Source of the DNA: Vanrija pseudolonga
Taxonomy: Eukaryota; Basidiomycota; Tremellomycetes; Trichosporonales; Trichosporonaceae
Direction: 5' to 3'
Assembly (NCBI RefSeq): GCF_020906515.1
Contig: NC_085849.1
Location: forward strand, 2,232,001-2,296,000
DNA length: 64,000 nt
Under the pieces are notes generated by a model. The model did no database searches, was not told the DNA's origin, and worked only from the letters and a program-made list of their open reading frames with translations. The translations under genes and the position numbers were made by a program. This document shows positions 11,162 to 23,449 of this stretch, one piece after another (the stretch's first letter is position 1; each line of letters begins with the position of its first letter).

Positions 11162-12704
11162 TGTAGTGGTACGCTCCCTTCCCTTCTGCTAATGGCGAGG
11201 AGGGAAGGAGTGAGGCTGAAGGAAGTGGTGGTTACAAATGTCAACAAATGTTCTCTGGTGCAGGCGCGTCGATGATGTCGTTGGTAGGAGGTTGATCTGG
11301 GCCTAGGCCTCCGCGTGGTTTGCACGCGACTTTGCTTCCGGAATGACGTGTCGTGTTGCCCCGCTGCCCACATTCCAGTAGAGGCAACCTGGCGCGTCGT
11401 GCGCGTTCCTTCCCTGCACGGCGCCGCGTCCAACTTCAAACCTTGTCATCACCTGTTGGATGGTGCCTAAGTAGAGAGACATCCATTGTTTGGTTTTCGG
11501 GGGGGGCAGTGTTGGCCAGTAGTCCGCTGGTGAGACTGGCAGCCACATTTCCATTGGAGAGCAAGAGCGACAGCCAGCCGGGTCGTATGACTTGCTGCAC
11601 AGCACATGGATCACTGGAACCACCTAGGCCACTTATGGTAACCGCGCGCGTTAGGCTCGTCTGACAGTCACTGTGGGTCTCGTGGGTCAGTGGGGTGCGG
11701 CTCGGGGTCGGGGTCGGTTCGGGGTCGTGTTTACGACGGCGACTAGCTAGGCTCAAGGAGGCGCATTGAATGGGGCCCGAGGTGGTGGGTTTGGTGCGTG
11801 TGCTACTGCGCGGCTGCCCGTGTCTGGTTACCCAGAGTAGTCACAAAACACCCCTCGACGCGCGCAGGGTACAGCGCCGCGCGCCGTGCCGCGGCGGGCG
11901 AGTTACACGCGTCACCCCCGTTTCCCTCCCCTTGCCTTGTCTCTCCCGTTTGGATCCGCCGCAGTCCCCTGTGTTTGGTCGGGTCGACTTTACTCGTCAG
12001 TAAGGAAGGGCAACCAGATTTAGGGGGAGAGGGGCAAAAGTGCCTGCCTGATTGTTCCGCGCGTAGCGGACACGAGCGACGAGCGAGCGACACCCCGACT
12101 CCGTGCCCCGCGACCCCCGTCGCCACTGGTCCTTCCATCACTCCCCCGGGCTCTTCCAACGACGCCAACGACCCAACAAACCCTATTCTCTACTCCTCCT
12201 CTTTGTCCTTTGTTCTTCTCTCTCCAACACATCCCACCCCCACAACACATCCTTCCCCCCCGGCAGGTCCGGCATCTTTTGCTCCTCCTCCAGTCACTCT
12301 TTCGTCCTCCTCAATCTATTTGTGCTCTTGTGCTTTCGCTTTGCTTCGTGGCCGGCCACCCGATCCATCTCTTACCGACTGGACTGTCCGACCGACCAGA
12401 ACACGAATCTACGCTATCGCGCTTACCCTCCATCCAACACACGCCACTGTAACACAACACCCACCACGCGCGTCGTCCTGTCCATAATCGCCGCCGCCGC
12501 TCGACCCAGTTGTTTCCCTAGTGACCCCCCATCTCATCAACCACCTCGTTCGACTCTTGCATCCATCGCATCTCTCGGACCTTGTTGTTGAACATCCTCT
12601 ACTCTCGACAGGTCGACTACTAAAAGCCGACTTCTAGTTGATCGACACCGTCTTTCACCCCCCACCGCGGGCCGATCCTTGTCCATTCACCGTTCCTTCT
12701 CATC
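11162..12704. other. 1.5-kb divergent promoter region, ING gene to Mid2-like gene
   Basis: No gene is supported. The last ~600 bp before 12705 are strongly pyrimidine-rich on the plus strand (TCTCC, TTCTC and CCCCC runs from about 12170), typical of a long leader of a highly expressed fungal surface protein. The part near 11200-11760 is mixed sequence without recognisable elements. Confidence 0.5.
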
Positions 12705-13938
12705 ATGCGTCTCGCTCCCGTTCTTGTTGCCCTGTCGGCAGCCGCCGTCGCGCACGCCGCACCTGCTGTCGCCGCCGACAACGAGAAGAGACAAGGCCTC
12801 TTCACCTTCTCCATCCCAGGCATTGGTAACCCCTTTGCTGTCACGACCACCACGGTGAGTCCCTCCCCGAGTTGCCCGTTTCGGCCATGGTACTAACAAT
12901 GTGTCTCCTTAGCCTCCAGTCGTGACCACACCACCGCCTGTCGTGACCACCACGACACCCCCACCAGTTGTGGTGACCACGACCACGCCGCCTGTCACGA
13001 CAACGTCACACACGCCGAGCAGCGAGCCCCCGTCGTCGTCGGTCACGCAGTCGTCAAGCGTTGTTCAGTCGTCATCCACCACAACGACGACCAGCTCCGC
13101 CACCCCCACGACGACTTCGGCTGCCCCTAGCTCGACCACCTCGTCGACTTCGTCCGAGGTCTCTACCACGTCCGAGTCGAGCACGACCACAGCGCCAGGT
13201 CAGGTGACGGTTACTGTTGGCGGATCGACGATCGAGGTTTCACACTCGCCTACTTCTCTTCCTTCCAACTCAAAGAAGGAGACACTCTCCACTGGCGCCA
13301 TTGCCGGTATCGCGGTCGGTGGTGGTCTCGCCCTGATTGCCATCATTGCCGCCATCATCCTCTTTGTCCGTCGCCGCCGCAACGACGACGACGACGCGAT
13401 CCGCTGGCCGGAGCTTAACCGCCACGGCGACTCGTCGACCATGGCGGCGCTTCCTGCCCACCGCACTGGCCACCACGGTGTCGACACTGGACCCGCTGAC
13501 CGCCGCATGTCGCTTGGCTCGGACCTCGACGGCCCGGCGTACATGCAGGAGGACCACCCCTCGGTCTCGGCTCTCAACGGCTCGTCGTTTGGCTCCCCTG
13601 CCGGTCTTCACGACTACAACGAGAAGGCTGCTTACTTTGACCCTGCTGCTACTGCCGGCCACCACGGCGGCGACGTTTACAACCCCGGCCCCATTGGTCT
13701 CGCTCCCGGCGAGGTCTACCACTCCAACTCGCACGCGGGCTCGTACGGCGAGCACGACGACTACACCTCGTACCCTCCTGCCGTCCGACCACAGCCGAGC
13801 CCCGTGCACGGCGTGGCCGAGTACGACTGGGAGCAGGCGCAGGCTCAGGACCCGTATGGCGGGTACGTTGGCGCGACGCGCCAGGAGTCTCCCCCCTCTG
13901 GTATGACTGGAGTGGGTTCGTACCCCAACCGCTACTGA
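12705..13938 (+). CDS. Mid2-like single-pass cell-surface sensor / membrane mucin
   Basis: A type I membrane protein of 391 aa, likely a cell-wall integrity sensor or structural mucin. Exons: 12705-12854 and 12913-13938, the intron splitting the Thr-rich region after residue 50. A signal peptide (MRLAPVLVALSAAAVAHA) is followed by a possible Lys-Arg processing site. Residues ~45-170 are a Ser/Thr/Pro-rich ectodomain (PPVVTTP-type repeats), a target for O-mannosylation. A transmembrane helix (GAIAGIAVGGGLALIAIIAA with an ILF end) and an RRRRN stop-transfer follow. The ~170-residue cytosolic tail is rich in His, Gly, Tyr and Pro. This signal-ST-TM-tail plan is that of Mid2/Wsc-type sensors, but there is no Cys-rich WSC head. 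Function is inferred from architecture. Confidence 0.82.
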
Positions 13939-14208
13939 GCGCTCGCTGGTCGAGGGCCGTCGTTCGTTGCCGTAGTGTGATGAATGGTGATTAATATGTT
14001 GTGGGCGGGGCGGGACACGGAGGGAGGACTTGGCGTGCTGCATTTGGACGACAGAAGAGTAGAGGACGCGACTGTTACGAGACGAGCCAGTCGCGTGACG
14101 TGGAGCGGAAGCAAACGTATCACTGACTTGCCATCACTGTTGTTGAGAGAGTTGAATGTCGCAAGTGGATTGTTTGAACCTTGTCCATTCACTACTCCAC
14201 CCGCCACC

Positions 14209-15126
14209 ATGCCGCCCAAGAAGTCAAAGAAGCAAGCGGCGGCAAAGGAGCCACAAGAAGGCGAGGAGGGCTGGGTGCCTCCGCTACCAGCTGAGCGTGC
14301 GCCGCCTCTCCCGACGGAGACTGCACCACCTCTACCGGCCGAGCAGCCGCCATTGCCAGCGGCGGAGCCCGTGACCGAGCTGGGCGGGGACGACGAGGAC
14401 GAGGAGGACGGAGACAAGGAGGGCGATGACGAAGAGGCCGACAATGACGACGATGAGCCATCAACTTCCGCCGCCAAGGGCAAGGGCAAGGCCGACTCTA
14501 CCAACGCATGGCAGGCGGTGTGGTCGCCCGAACGCAACGGTGAGCTACTGAACCTGGCACCCTAGCTGACCACCCAGCGTACTACTTCTGGAACACGGAG
14601 ACGGACGAAGTGACGTGGGTGAACCCGCTCGCGCCGGCGGGGTCCGACGCGCCGCCACTTCCCAACGAGCCGGCGCCCTCGGCACCGGCGAGCTCCTCAG
14701 CTCCCCGCGCAGCGCCGACAACAGCGCCAGAGATGGACCCAGCGCTCGCGTTCCTCCTGCCCCCCGAGGCGCGTACCGCCGACGGCAGCTCGGCCATGTT
14801 CAACGCGCGCACGGGGCGCTTCACGCCAGTCGACTACACGTACTCTGTTGCGCATCTCGACGAGTGGAACCGCGCGAAGCGGATGAGCGAGCGGTTTTTC
14901 GATGTGGATGGGTGGGAGAAGCAGAAGGCTGCGGAGAATGCCAAGCGCAAGGCTGATGAGGCTGCTGGCGTTGTGCGCGAGACGAAGATTACGAAGAAGG
15001 ACATGGTGAGTGGGGGGCAGCGAGGGACGAGGATGAGGGAAGAAAGCAAGCTGACACCCGTAGGACCGCTTTAGGCGCAAAAAGGCCGAACACAAGGCCA
15101 AGCGCCAGGCGTGGCTGTACGACTAA
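14209..15126 (+). CDS. WW domain protein
   Basis: A 273-aa protein with exons 14209-14539, 14578-15005 and 15064-15126; the start has a strong context (GCCACCATG). The N-terminus is basic (MPPKKSKKQ), then Pro-rich (PPLP repeats) and then highly acidic. A single WW domain spans the first intron: WQAVWSPERN, YYFWNTETDEVTWVNP, with both Trp and the Tyr pair. The C-terminus has FNARTGRF, a helix with EWNRAKRMSERFFDVDGWE, and a basic end, RFRRKKAEHKAKRQAWLYD. WW domains bind Pro-rich ligands, and this layout recalls fungal nuclear WW proteins linked to RNA processing. I cannot name the orthologue. Convergent with the GH71 gene, 180 bp away. Confidence 0.85.
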
Positions 15127-15153
15127 GCATGCATTGTAGATGGTGGGCGGGCG

Positions 15154-15169
15154 GGCCGGCCAGCCGGCC
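15154..15169. repeat. GC-rich inverted repeat between convergent genes
   Basis: GGCCGGC, CA, GCCGGCC: a perfect 7-bp hairpin between the stop codons of the WW gene (plus) and the GH71 gene (minus). It lies 28 nt past the WW stop and could structure the 3' ends of either transcript. Functional meaning is unknown. Confidence 0.6.
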
Positions 15170-15306
15170 GCCGCTGAGACTAAGCTGATCTAATGATGAT
15201 GGTACAAGAAGGAGGGAGTGTGAGGTGTGAGTGAGATGATGGAAAGAATAACTAAGATACTGAACACGGGCGACACGACGCCGGATACTGAACACCAGCT
15301 ACGCTA

Positions 15307-17465
15307 CTACGCCTCGGCGACAAAGTAGTTGTAGTTGTAGTCCTTGGGTGTGTTGGTGTAGCTGAACTGGCCGTTGGAATCGTAGCTCTTGACGACGCTG
15401 TTCCCGCGCACAATCTTCGCGCCGATCGAGCCCTGCGCCGAGGCAATCTTGAGCTTACTCAGCCCGGCAGGCAGGTTCCAAGTGGCCGTGTTTCCACCCG
15501 AGTTGATGCTGACCGTCGCGGGCGACGCGAGCGTGACCACCACATAGAGGTTGTCGTCGGTCCACTCCCAGTGGGCGGGGCGCGAGTCGGTCGGGTTGGT
15601 GGGGTTCGCGGCCTTGGGGTGCGGCCTGCTCCAGAGCCACACGTGGTCGCTGGCCGCGGGGTACGCGCCGTTCTTGAACGCCTGCGCGTAGTACTTCACC
15701 AAGGAAAGCAGCGCCGTGTGCGGGAAGCCGGTCGTCCAGCCGCCGGAGAACGCGATGTCCTTGCCCTCCGGGCCGAGGTAGTGGCTCTCGCCGTAGTCGT
15801 TCCAGCTGATCAGCTCCACGAGGTCGAGCTTGCCGCGCATCGCGATCAGCTGCTCGAAGCGCGTGGCGAGCAGCCAGTCGTCGGAGCGGTAGATCCAGTT
15901 CTTGTTCCATCCGGGGCTGGCAGGCGGCGGGGCGTAGTACGTGAAGAAGAAGGGGGATACCGCGGCCATGTACGACTTGGAGCCGAGGCTGTTGAGGTAC
16001 GTGTTGTCGCTGCCCGTGTCGATGGGTGCGCCGGCAGAAGGCCACGCAGAGTTCCAGTTAAACGCGCCGTCGAGCCAGCTGCGCTGGCCGATCGAGTTGG
16101 CGTCGATGAACGGCGCAGGCACGAAGAACATGTCCACGCCGGCCGCGAGCAGCCGCTGGCGGAAGTACGTCCACCCGGCGTCGAGGTTACCTTGGCCAAA
16201 GGTACACTGCTGCCCGGCGAACGTGGACACGAGGACCTTGCCGTTACGCGTCGCCTGCGCCGGCGAGCGCGCGTTCGCAGCGACATAGCCTGCGAGCGTG
16301 TTGGCGTCGGCCGCGCTCGCGCACGGCAGCGAGTTGAGGTCGAGCGAGAGGAAGAGCTTGAACCCGCCCAGCGACGCCGCGGCAGTGTACGCGTCGTTGG
16401 CGCGCGCGCGCTGCCAGTTCTCGGTGCCGAGGTTGAGCGCGAAGCCGTCGATGCCCGCGCCCTTGGCCGCGTTGATGTTGGTCTGCCAGTCGGACACGGC
16501 GTACGAGTATGCCTGGGGCTAGGTGAGCTGGGAGTCTTGGGGCAGCACGCGGACGTGGCACTCACGTTGCCGACCATCTGGTGCGCGTAGACGGCCTTGG
16601 CGCCGCCCGCGGACGGCGGGTTCGCGGTGCCGATCACGGCCGAGGCGGGCGCGTTGGCCGAGACGGGGGAGGAGGGGTTGGATCCTGCTGGCTGGGTCGG
16701 GGTGGTGACCGGTGCTGGCGAAGAGGACGGCGACGCGCCGCCGCTGCTGCCGGTGGCATACACGCTGATCACCCACGTGCCGCCACATGCACCGTCTCTG
16801 CACTGCGAGCTGCACTTTGAGCTGTCGGCGGAGGTGGAAGGCAGACTGCCGCCACACCAGCACTCGTTACCGTTCTCCATGCCCGCGTAGGCCTGCCCGC
16901 GGTTCTTGCAGTCGGCAACGCAGCCACTGACGGTGTTGGCGTTCCCGCGCACGGGCAGGACGCGGTTGGAGGCGTCCGCGAAGCAGCCGAGCGATTTCGG
17001 GACCTGGGGGTTCTCGTACACTGGCGTCATCAGTGAGTGCCACAGACGGTCAACTCACGGTTCATGACCCAGCTGCCACCACACGTGAGGCCGGCGTTGC
17101 CACTGCACTTCGAGGTGCATGCGTTCGAACCGGCACCGAGGCCGTTGGCCTGGCTGAGCGTGTTGCCACAGTAGCACTGGGCCGAGTCTGCGGCGGGGCG
17201 TAAGCTGGCGGACGTGGCACAAGGCAGGTGGCAGGTGGCAGCACTCACACTCGACTCCGGCATAACGGTACCCCTGTGCAGCGCACGCCGTGACGCACGC
17301 GTCTGGCGTGTTGGCCTGCGAGTCTGCAAGCTGTTTGGGGAGGAGGCGCCCCGGGCCGTCCTTGACGCACCCCAGCGAGTTCCAGCTCGCTGCGGACACG
17401 GCGCGGGTCTGCAAGTGCGGCAGCGCGGTCGCTGGCACGAGGAAGAGGAGGAGGAGGGGGAGCAT
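15307..17465 (-). CDS. Secreted alpha-1,3-glucanase (GH71 mutanase) with two WSC domains
   Basis: It hydrolyses alpha-1,3-glucan, a cell-wall polymer of basidiomycetes, either in its own wall remodelling or in attack on other fungi. Exons: 17465-17249, 17187-17059, 17020-16566, 16512-15307 (668 aa). A signal peptide (MLPLLLLFLVPATALP) is followed by two Cys-rich WSC carbohydrate-binding domains (LGCVKDGPGR ... YAGVEYSAQCYCGN; LGCFADASNR ... YAGMENGNECWCGG) and a Ser/Pro linker. The GH71 catalytic domain shows HQMVGNAYSYAVSDW, GIDGFALNLGTENW, LFLSLDLNSLPC and LVELISWNDYGESHYLGPEG. A beta-sandwich-like tail ends the protein. A TATA-like ATATAAG lies about 40 bp upstream. WSC heads suggest wall anchoring. 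The start at 17465 is preferred because it begins the signal peptide. Confidence 0.93.
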
Positions 17466-18948
17466 GGTGCTTTGGGGGAGGAGCACAGGCAAGCTACTGG
17501 CCAGCAGTCTTATATGGTCACTGACACAACAAAAATGAACGCGCTGCCACAAGACAGTTCGGACTCAGGAACACGGCAGACCGCGCAGACGTTGCGTAAT
17601 GGACAGGCAGGCCGGGGGATCGCTATCTGTCCCTTCCTCGGAGGAAGGAGAAAGAGTTCAGGACCGGGGGTCGTCGTTCCGTTCCGCGCGCAGTGTGGCT
17701 CCCGCGACCTATTCGCAGCCCACCGGGAGCTGTGCTGGAATCCTACGGAAGTCGGTGGGGTGGGGGGGAGGGGGCGGCGCGTCGAGCGTCGGCCCGGGAG
17801 ATAATGAGTGAAGATATGCACGCGCTGCGGAGGCACGGCCAGCAAGCAGCACACCTAAACCTTGTGCTGAGGTGTGTAACGGCGTTTAGAGGGGACAACT
17901 CTGTTTCAGAGCAGAGGCAGTGAGCTCACTGGGTGCCCCGAAAAGCTTGTGCTGGGTCACAGAGGGCAGTTAGTAACGGCATTGCTGTGGAGCTGGGTCT
18001 GGGTGTGGAGCGTGGGCGCGAGCCGGGTGGCCGTGGATGACGGCGACAGCAGCATCAATCCAACGGACGTCCAACAGATGAGGAAGAGAACAAGAACACA
18101 CAGCAGACAGTCCCGGTTCCAGTGACCCTGGACGTGCCATTTTTCTCTCGAGATCCAGGACGCGACTAGGCCACCCGCCGGCAGCGGGCCGCACTAAAAA
18201 GGCACTGTGCCTCCACCACCTTGCGTCACCGCCCGCCGCACTCACCTGGTTGTTCTTGGGAACAGAGAAACGTAGAGGACGAAGACTGGTACACGGGGTG
18301 AGATATCGACGACAGCTCGACAGCTGCAAGCACGAGGGAGGTGCTTGCTCCTCCCCCTCTCCATCTCGCGCGCTCGCTTGCTCCCTCGAAGGCCCTCGCG
18401 CCCGACACTGTGCGCGCCGCGTTCTCGCGCGGTGCCGTGCCTCCATCTCGCTCTCTCTGGGGCCTCGTTCCAGCCTCCATCGCGAACGTGCACGCCACGA
18501 CACGCACGGTACACTGTCGAATTGCTCAAACAGTCGTTGTCGGCTTCTATCCCCGGTCCGCTCGAGGGGACGCGTGACAGGGAGAGGCGACACTCGAGGA
18601 ACGACCGCCGCCGCCGCAGCGCGCGCCTCGTCCTTTCTCTCCTCCACATTCACCATTCACGCACCCAACGCCCGCCTTGTTCTCTCTCTTCCTCCTCTTC
18701 TGTCACACCCTCCTCCTACCTATTCTTGGCCTTCCTGCCGTGTCTCACAAGCCCTGCAGCTCCGCTCCTGCACAGGCACGTCTTGCACCTCAAACTGTAC
18801 ATCACATAGCCAATTGACGTGACTGGCCAATACTTCGACACAAAAGGTGAGAAGAGCCCCGGCCATTGCGCCAAGGGGCGCGCAACCTTTCCTTCCCTGA
18901 GTGACGCAGGGCTCACACAACACGAAAGAATCAAGCACCAGAAACAAC
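17466..18948. other. 1.5-kb divergent promoter region, GH71 to RdRP
   Basis: No gene is supported; open frames are Arg/Ser-rich and unlike any family. The segment 18340-18760 is CT-rich on the plus strand (leader-like for the RdRP). A GGTGAG donor-like site near 18846 and a GACGCAG acceptor-like site near 18908 leave room for a leader intron, but I cannot decide this from sequence. Confidence 0.5.
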
Positions 18949-21900
18949 ATGCCTCCGGCAGCAGCCTCGTCTGCCCAGGTCCCGAGTCTGGAACTCGACA
19001 AGGTCATCAGGAGCCTGCCCAACGGCGACCTCGCCCACCTGCTGTCCAAGGCAACGCTCGCCGGCCTACCGAACGGTGCTGCGCGGCCGAACGGCGTCCA
19101 CACGCACACGCCGGCCGGTACCTCGCTCACAAGAATCCAGCAGGCCAACATTGGCTGGACCCCTCTTGGCAAGCAGCAGCAGAACCAGCAGGCTGGTGCG
19201 AGCGGCGCCAACGGCACCAGGAGGGCATCAGCTACCATGGCTGCTCCAGACAAGTCGCAGTGGCGCTTCTACCCTAGCCGCATGGCTATGGGCTCGCTCA
19301 CCGGCCGAAGGTTCACCCAGGTGAGTTATGCTGCTGCGCCGGAGCCGAATCGAATCTCGGAGCTGATAAGACAAGATGTTTGGCGACCAGTGCGTGCGGC
19401 AAGGTGACGACGGTAAAGCCGCCTCGTTCCTCTCGTTCGACCTCGCCAAAGAGGAGATCGTCATGCAGTCGCAGTTCAGCAGCGCAACGTACACCGCCCT
19501 GCCGGACATCTTCACGCCGCTGTTTGCCCAGCTGCCCTTCAGTGACATCACTGAGCACGGCATTCATGTCGTCGAGACGCCGGCGAGAAGCGGTCCATTC
19601 ACCGTGGTCGTGGTGACCATCTCGTGTCGCCGCCCGCCCAAGTTCCACGCCGCGTTCCCAGGCGAGATGCATGGCATCCCGCAGGTATACCGCCGGCGCG
19701 CGACAGCTCTCGACTTCTCCACCTCGCCGATCGTACGTGGCATTTGTGGTGGCGCCCCTGCTGACTCCAGACCGAGACCGATGCGGGAGCGATCGACACT
19801 GTCCCGGACGGTGTGGCAGCCAACGTGGGTAGCTCCTCGGTTTGCGCACCCGCATCTGACGCCACAGCCTACATTCTGGAACACGTTCAGGTGGACCTTC
19901 TCCTTCAACAGAAGCGAGCTGAACCGCTTCCGCCTGTGTGCCCAGAGTCTCATGGCGCTGGCAGAGGACAACCCGGACCTCGTCCTCCTGTCGGCCAACC
20001 ACAGCGCCAGAACCCATGACGTGGCCAAGACGGAGACCGAGTGGTTTCGCCCCGACCTCTCTAAGGTGGACTTCACTACCCGCACCCTCGTCGAAGGTCT
20101 ACTCGGGCACGGCATCCTCCTGCCGAGGGACACTGACACTCTCCTCGCCGCACTGCGCAAGGCTACCCCCGCTCAGCCGTTCTGGCACCGTATCCTCGAG
20201 AGCCTGTTCACCGAGGAGCGCATCCGTGACCCGGCAGCAGCAGTGCAAGGTAGGCTGATGCCACTGGGGTGGTACTGACACCAGGCCGTGCCTCCTTACT
20301 CCGTCGTGGCCCGCCCCCAGCCCGTACTGACCACCTCGTCATGATTCGAACCGTGCAAATCACGCCCACACGCGTGCTGGTCGCTCCGCCCATGCCAGAG
20401 ACGAGTAACAGTGTTACCCGCCGGTACAAGGACAAGCTGGACGCCATCATCCGCGTCCAGTTCCGCGACGAGGGCGACAGGCTTCATGTGAGCTGATACG
20501 ACCCGAGGCGGCAGCTGACATCAGGTTATCCATCAGGCGCGACAGACGGACGAGGTAGACAAGTGTGTCGGCCTCATGTCGCGTGTTCGCCGAGCCATGC
20601 ACTATGGCATCAACGTCGGCGGGCGTCGATACCTGCCCATTGCATCGTCCTCGTCCCAGCAGAAGTGAGTTGCCGACATCTGTTTCATCAGCTCACACCC
20701 AGGGACCACGCCATGTGGTTCATCTGCTACGACATGATTGACCGTGAGGAGCTGCTTTCATGGATGGGTACCGTCTCCGAGACGGTTGTGGCGAAGCACG
20801 CCGCGCGTATGGGACTGGTAAGTGGCGGTGTGAGCGGAACTGACAGCAAGCCCTTCAGTGCCACGCGCTCAGTCAACCTCGACATTGTCATGGGTGAAGA
20901 GTACCCTGACATTGAGCGTAACGGGCATTGTTTCACCGACGGGTGCTCAATCGCCGGCATCGAGATCATGCGCAAGGCCGCTGCCGCTCTGGGAGACAGA
21001 CGTGGCGTCAACTCCACTCCCTCAGCCATCCAGTTCCGCCTCGGGTGAGTCGCGCGAGGGGCCTATCGCTGACGGGCAGCGGTGCCAAGGGAGTCCTGGT
21101 CTGTTGGCCCGACTTGGTCAATGAGACAGAGGTTCGCCTCCGCCCTTCTCAGGTCAAGTTTGACAGCAATCTGGATGACCTCAATGTCGTTAGGGTGAGT
21201 TAGCTTCTCTTGGTCTACCCCCCTGTACAAGCTGACACGCCACAGAGCGCGCGCTACCAGGCCGGTTTCCTCAACCGCCAGTTCATCATGATCATGTCGG
21301 CCAACGGTGTCCCAGACAGCCTCTTCAACGAGATTTTTGAGGACCAGCTCAGACGCGTCTCGGGTATCTCTGAGCGTGCCAAGCGCCGCGCTCTGACCAA
21401 GGACGACAAGAGCTCGATGAAGTCGTTCACCACTGTAGGTTTAACCATGTGGCATTTCTGACTCTCAGTTCCCCGTCGCGCACCTCGTCGAGAACGGGTT
21501 CCACACCAACCCCCTCGTGCAGGACATTGTACGCCTGATCGAGGTCAGGCTGCTCCAGGATCTCAAGTGGCGGGCACGAGTCAACATCCCCAAGAGCGTG
21601 TATCTCATTGGTGAGGTCCGGAGCTCTTTTGCATTGACCTGACACCTCAGGCGTCTCCGATGAAAGTGGCATGCTGGCCGAAGGTGAGATCTTCTGCCAG
21701 TTCCAGTCCTCCGATGCGCCACATCCCCAGATTATCACCGGTGAGGTCGTTGTCTGCCGTGCGCCGGCACTCCACCCTGGAGACGTGCGCCGGGCCTTGG
21801 CGGTCGACAACCCCAGGTTGCGCCACTTGAAGAACGTGGTCGTGTTCAGCACCCAGGGAGAACGGCCCCTTCCTAACATGTGAGTTGCCATGTTGATCGC

Positions 21901-23261
21901 GATGACAACTGACATGAACCTCAGGTTGGGCGGAGGCGACCTCGACGGTGATGGTAGGTTGTGCCGAGGGCGAGCCGCTGACCGCAGACTTTACTGTGAT
22001 CTGGGACCAGCGCTTCGTGGCCCCATTGACAGTATGCCCGCCGATGGACTACACACCACTTCCACCGGTTAGGGTGCCACATGTCGAGCAGCAGCATGTC
22101 AACGAGGTAAGCTGCCACAAGCAGGTCGGAATCTGATCCCAGAACTTTGTCCAGTATATCCTCGTCAGTCACCTTTTGCGTAGCTCGGCTGACGCCAGAA
22201 CGACGTTCTCGGACAGGTTGACAATGCTCATTTGGCCCAGGCGGACAAGGAGGGCCCCTCGCACCCTATGTGTCTCGAGCTGGCAGAGATTCACTCTGTG
22301 AGGCTGCCGTGAGAGTCACGCTAACATACAGACTGCGTAAGAACTGATCACCGTCGCTGTAATAAGCTAACAGAGGCGTAGAGTCGACTTTGCGAAGAGT
22401 GAGTGCTCTTGTCGCAACCCCCTGCTAACGCCCAGCGGGCAAGGCGGCAACGCTGCCCAGGGAGTATTCGCCCTTGACGTGGCCTGATTTCATGGGCAAA
22501 GTGAGAACGCCACATCGATCATGCGCTAAATCCACAGCTCAAGTCGTACGAGAGCGAGAAGATCTTGGGTCGACTGTTCCGACTGGTAAGCCTCATTCAA
22601 TTCCGCATGCTCACTCCAGATTGACCCCGAGCCCACTTTTGTCCCTACTGACCTATGGGTACTCGCTCAGGAGCGAGGGTTTGCAGACACGGACCTGATC
22701 TTTACCAAGCTCCCGAGGAGTCCAGGCGTTCTCGACAGACTCCGTCCCATCAAGGCCCAATACGACAACGGCATCCAGTACGTCATGCGCCGGTTCCGCG
22801 TCAAAGAGGCCGAGTTGGTGGCAGGTACAGCTGTGCAAACCAAGCACCGCAAGAGCTCCAAAGAGCTGGGTCATATGGTGGTGGGTTGGTATTCTGCTGT
22901 GTTCGCTGAAGGTGCCAGGAGCCATTGTCGGACAACTACAAGATCAAGGTCGAGCTCGCTCGACAGGCAGCAGAGGAGCTCGCCGTGATCGTCCCCCCAG
23001 TTTTGGGGCTCAACGGCATGCAGGTTGTAGCTTACCACGCTCACTTCCTGTGTTTCGGCTCCAGCGAGGTTCAGCGTTGGCAGGGAGGGATCGACGAGTT
23101 GGCCCAGGCTGGCCTCCTCGCTGAGATGGAGGAGTTTACGCCACGGTGAGTGGTATCACAGACTGGATCGCTGACCTCCCAGCATGTTGTCGAGCTTTTC
23201 ATTTGCATTCTGGCCAGAGCTGGTCCAGATTCACCAGAGCATGGGCACCAGATATCTATAA
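18949..23261 (+). CDS. Cellular RNA-dependent RNA polymerase of the RNAi pathway (QDE-1/Rdp1 family)
   Basis: It makes double-stranded RNA from single-stranded templates, feeding Dicer in quelling or transposon silencing. I assemble 23 exons giving 1153 aa: 18949-19320, 19376-19732, 19771-19824, 19868-20249, 20285-20487, 20525-20664, 20703-20817, 20851-21044, 21080-21194, 21246-21434, 21469-21610, 21651-21879, 21925-21953, 21988-22106, 22143-22163, 22199-22297, 22332-22336, 22382-22398, 22436-22500, 22538-22585, 22620-22880, 22919-23145, 23183-23261. Family marks in order: VQITPTRVLV, PDIERNGHCFTDG, the catalytic GGGDLDGD (residues ~832-839), YILNDVLGQVDNAH and HSTAVDFAKTGK. All three Asp of the DLDGD centre are present, so it looks active. 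Most introns are 33-55 nt. One exon is 5 nt. The exact start and the donor at 22881 (or 22878) are the least certain points. Confidence 0.93.
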
Positions 23262-23449
23262 CTTGTACTATAGATTTGTATATTCAGCGACACCACACAA
23301 CCGCATCACAACACATGTCATTCACCAGTACTGCCCCCTGCCACGAACGGAAGCAAATCGGCCACCCACTTGACAGTGTCAAAGATTTCAGTTGTTAATC
23401 CATCGCCTCCACTTTTGGACACTTGTATCACACCCACACCACACCACCA

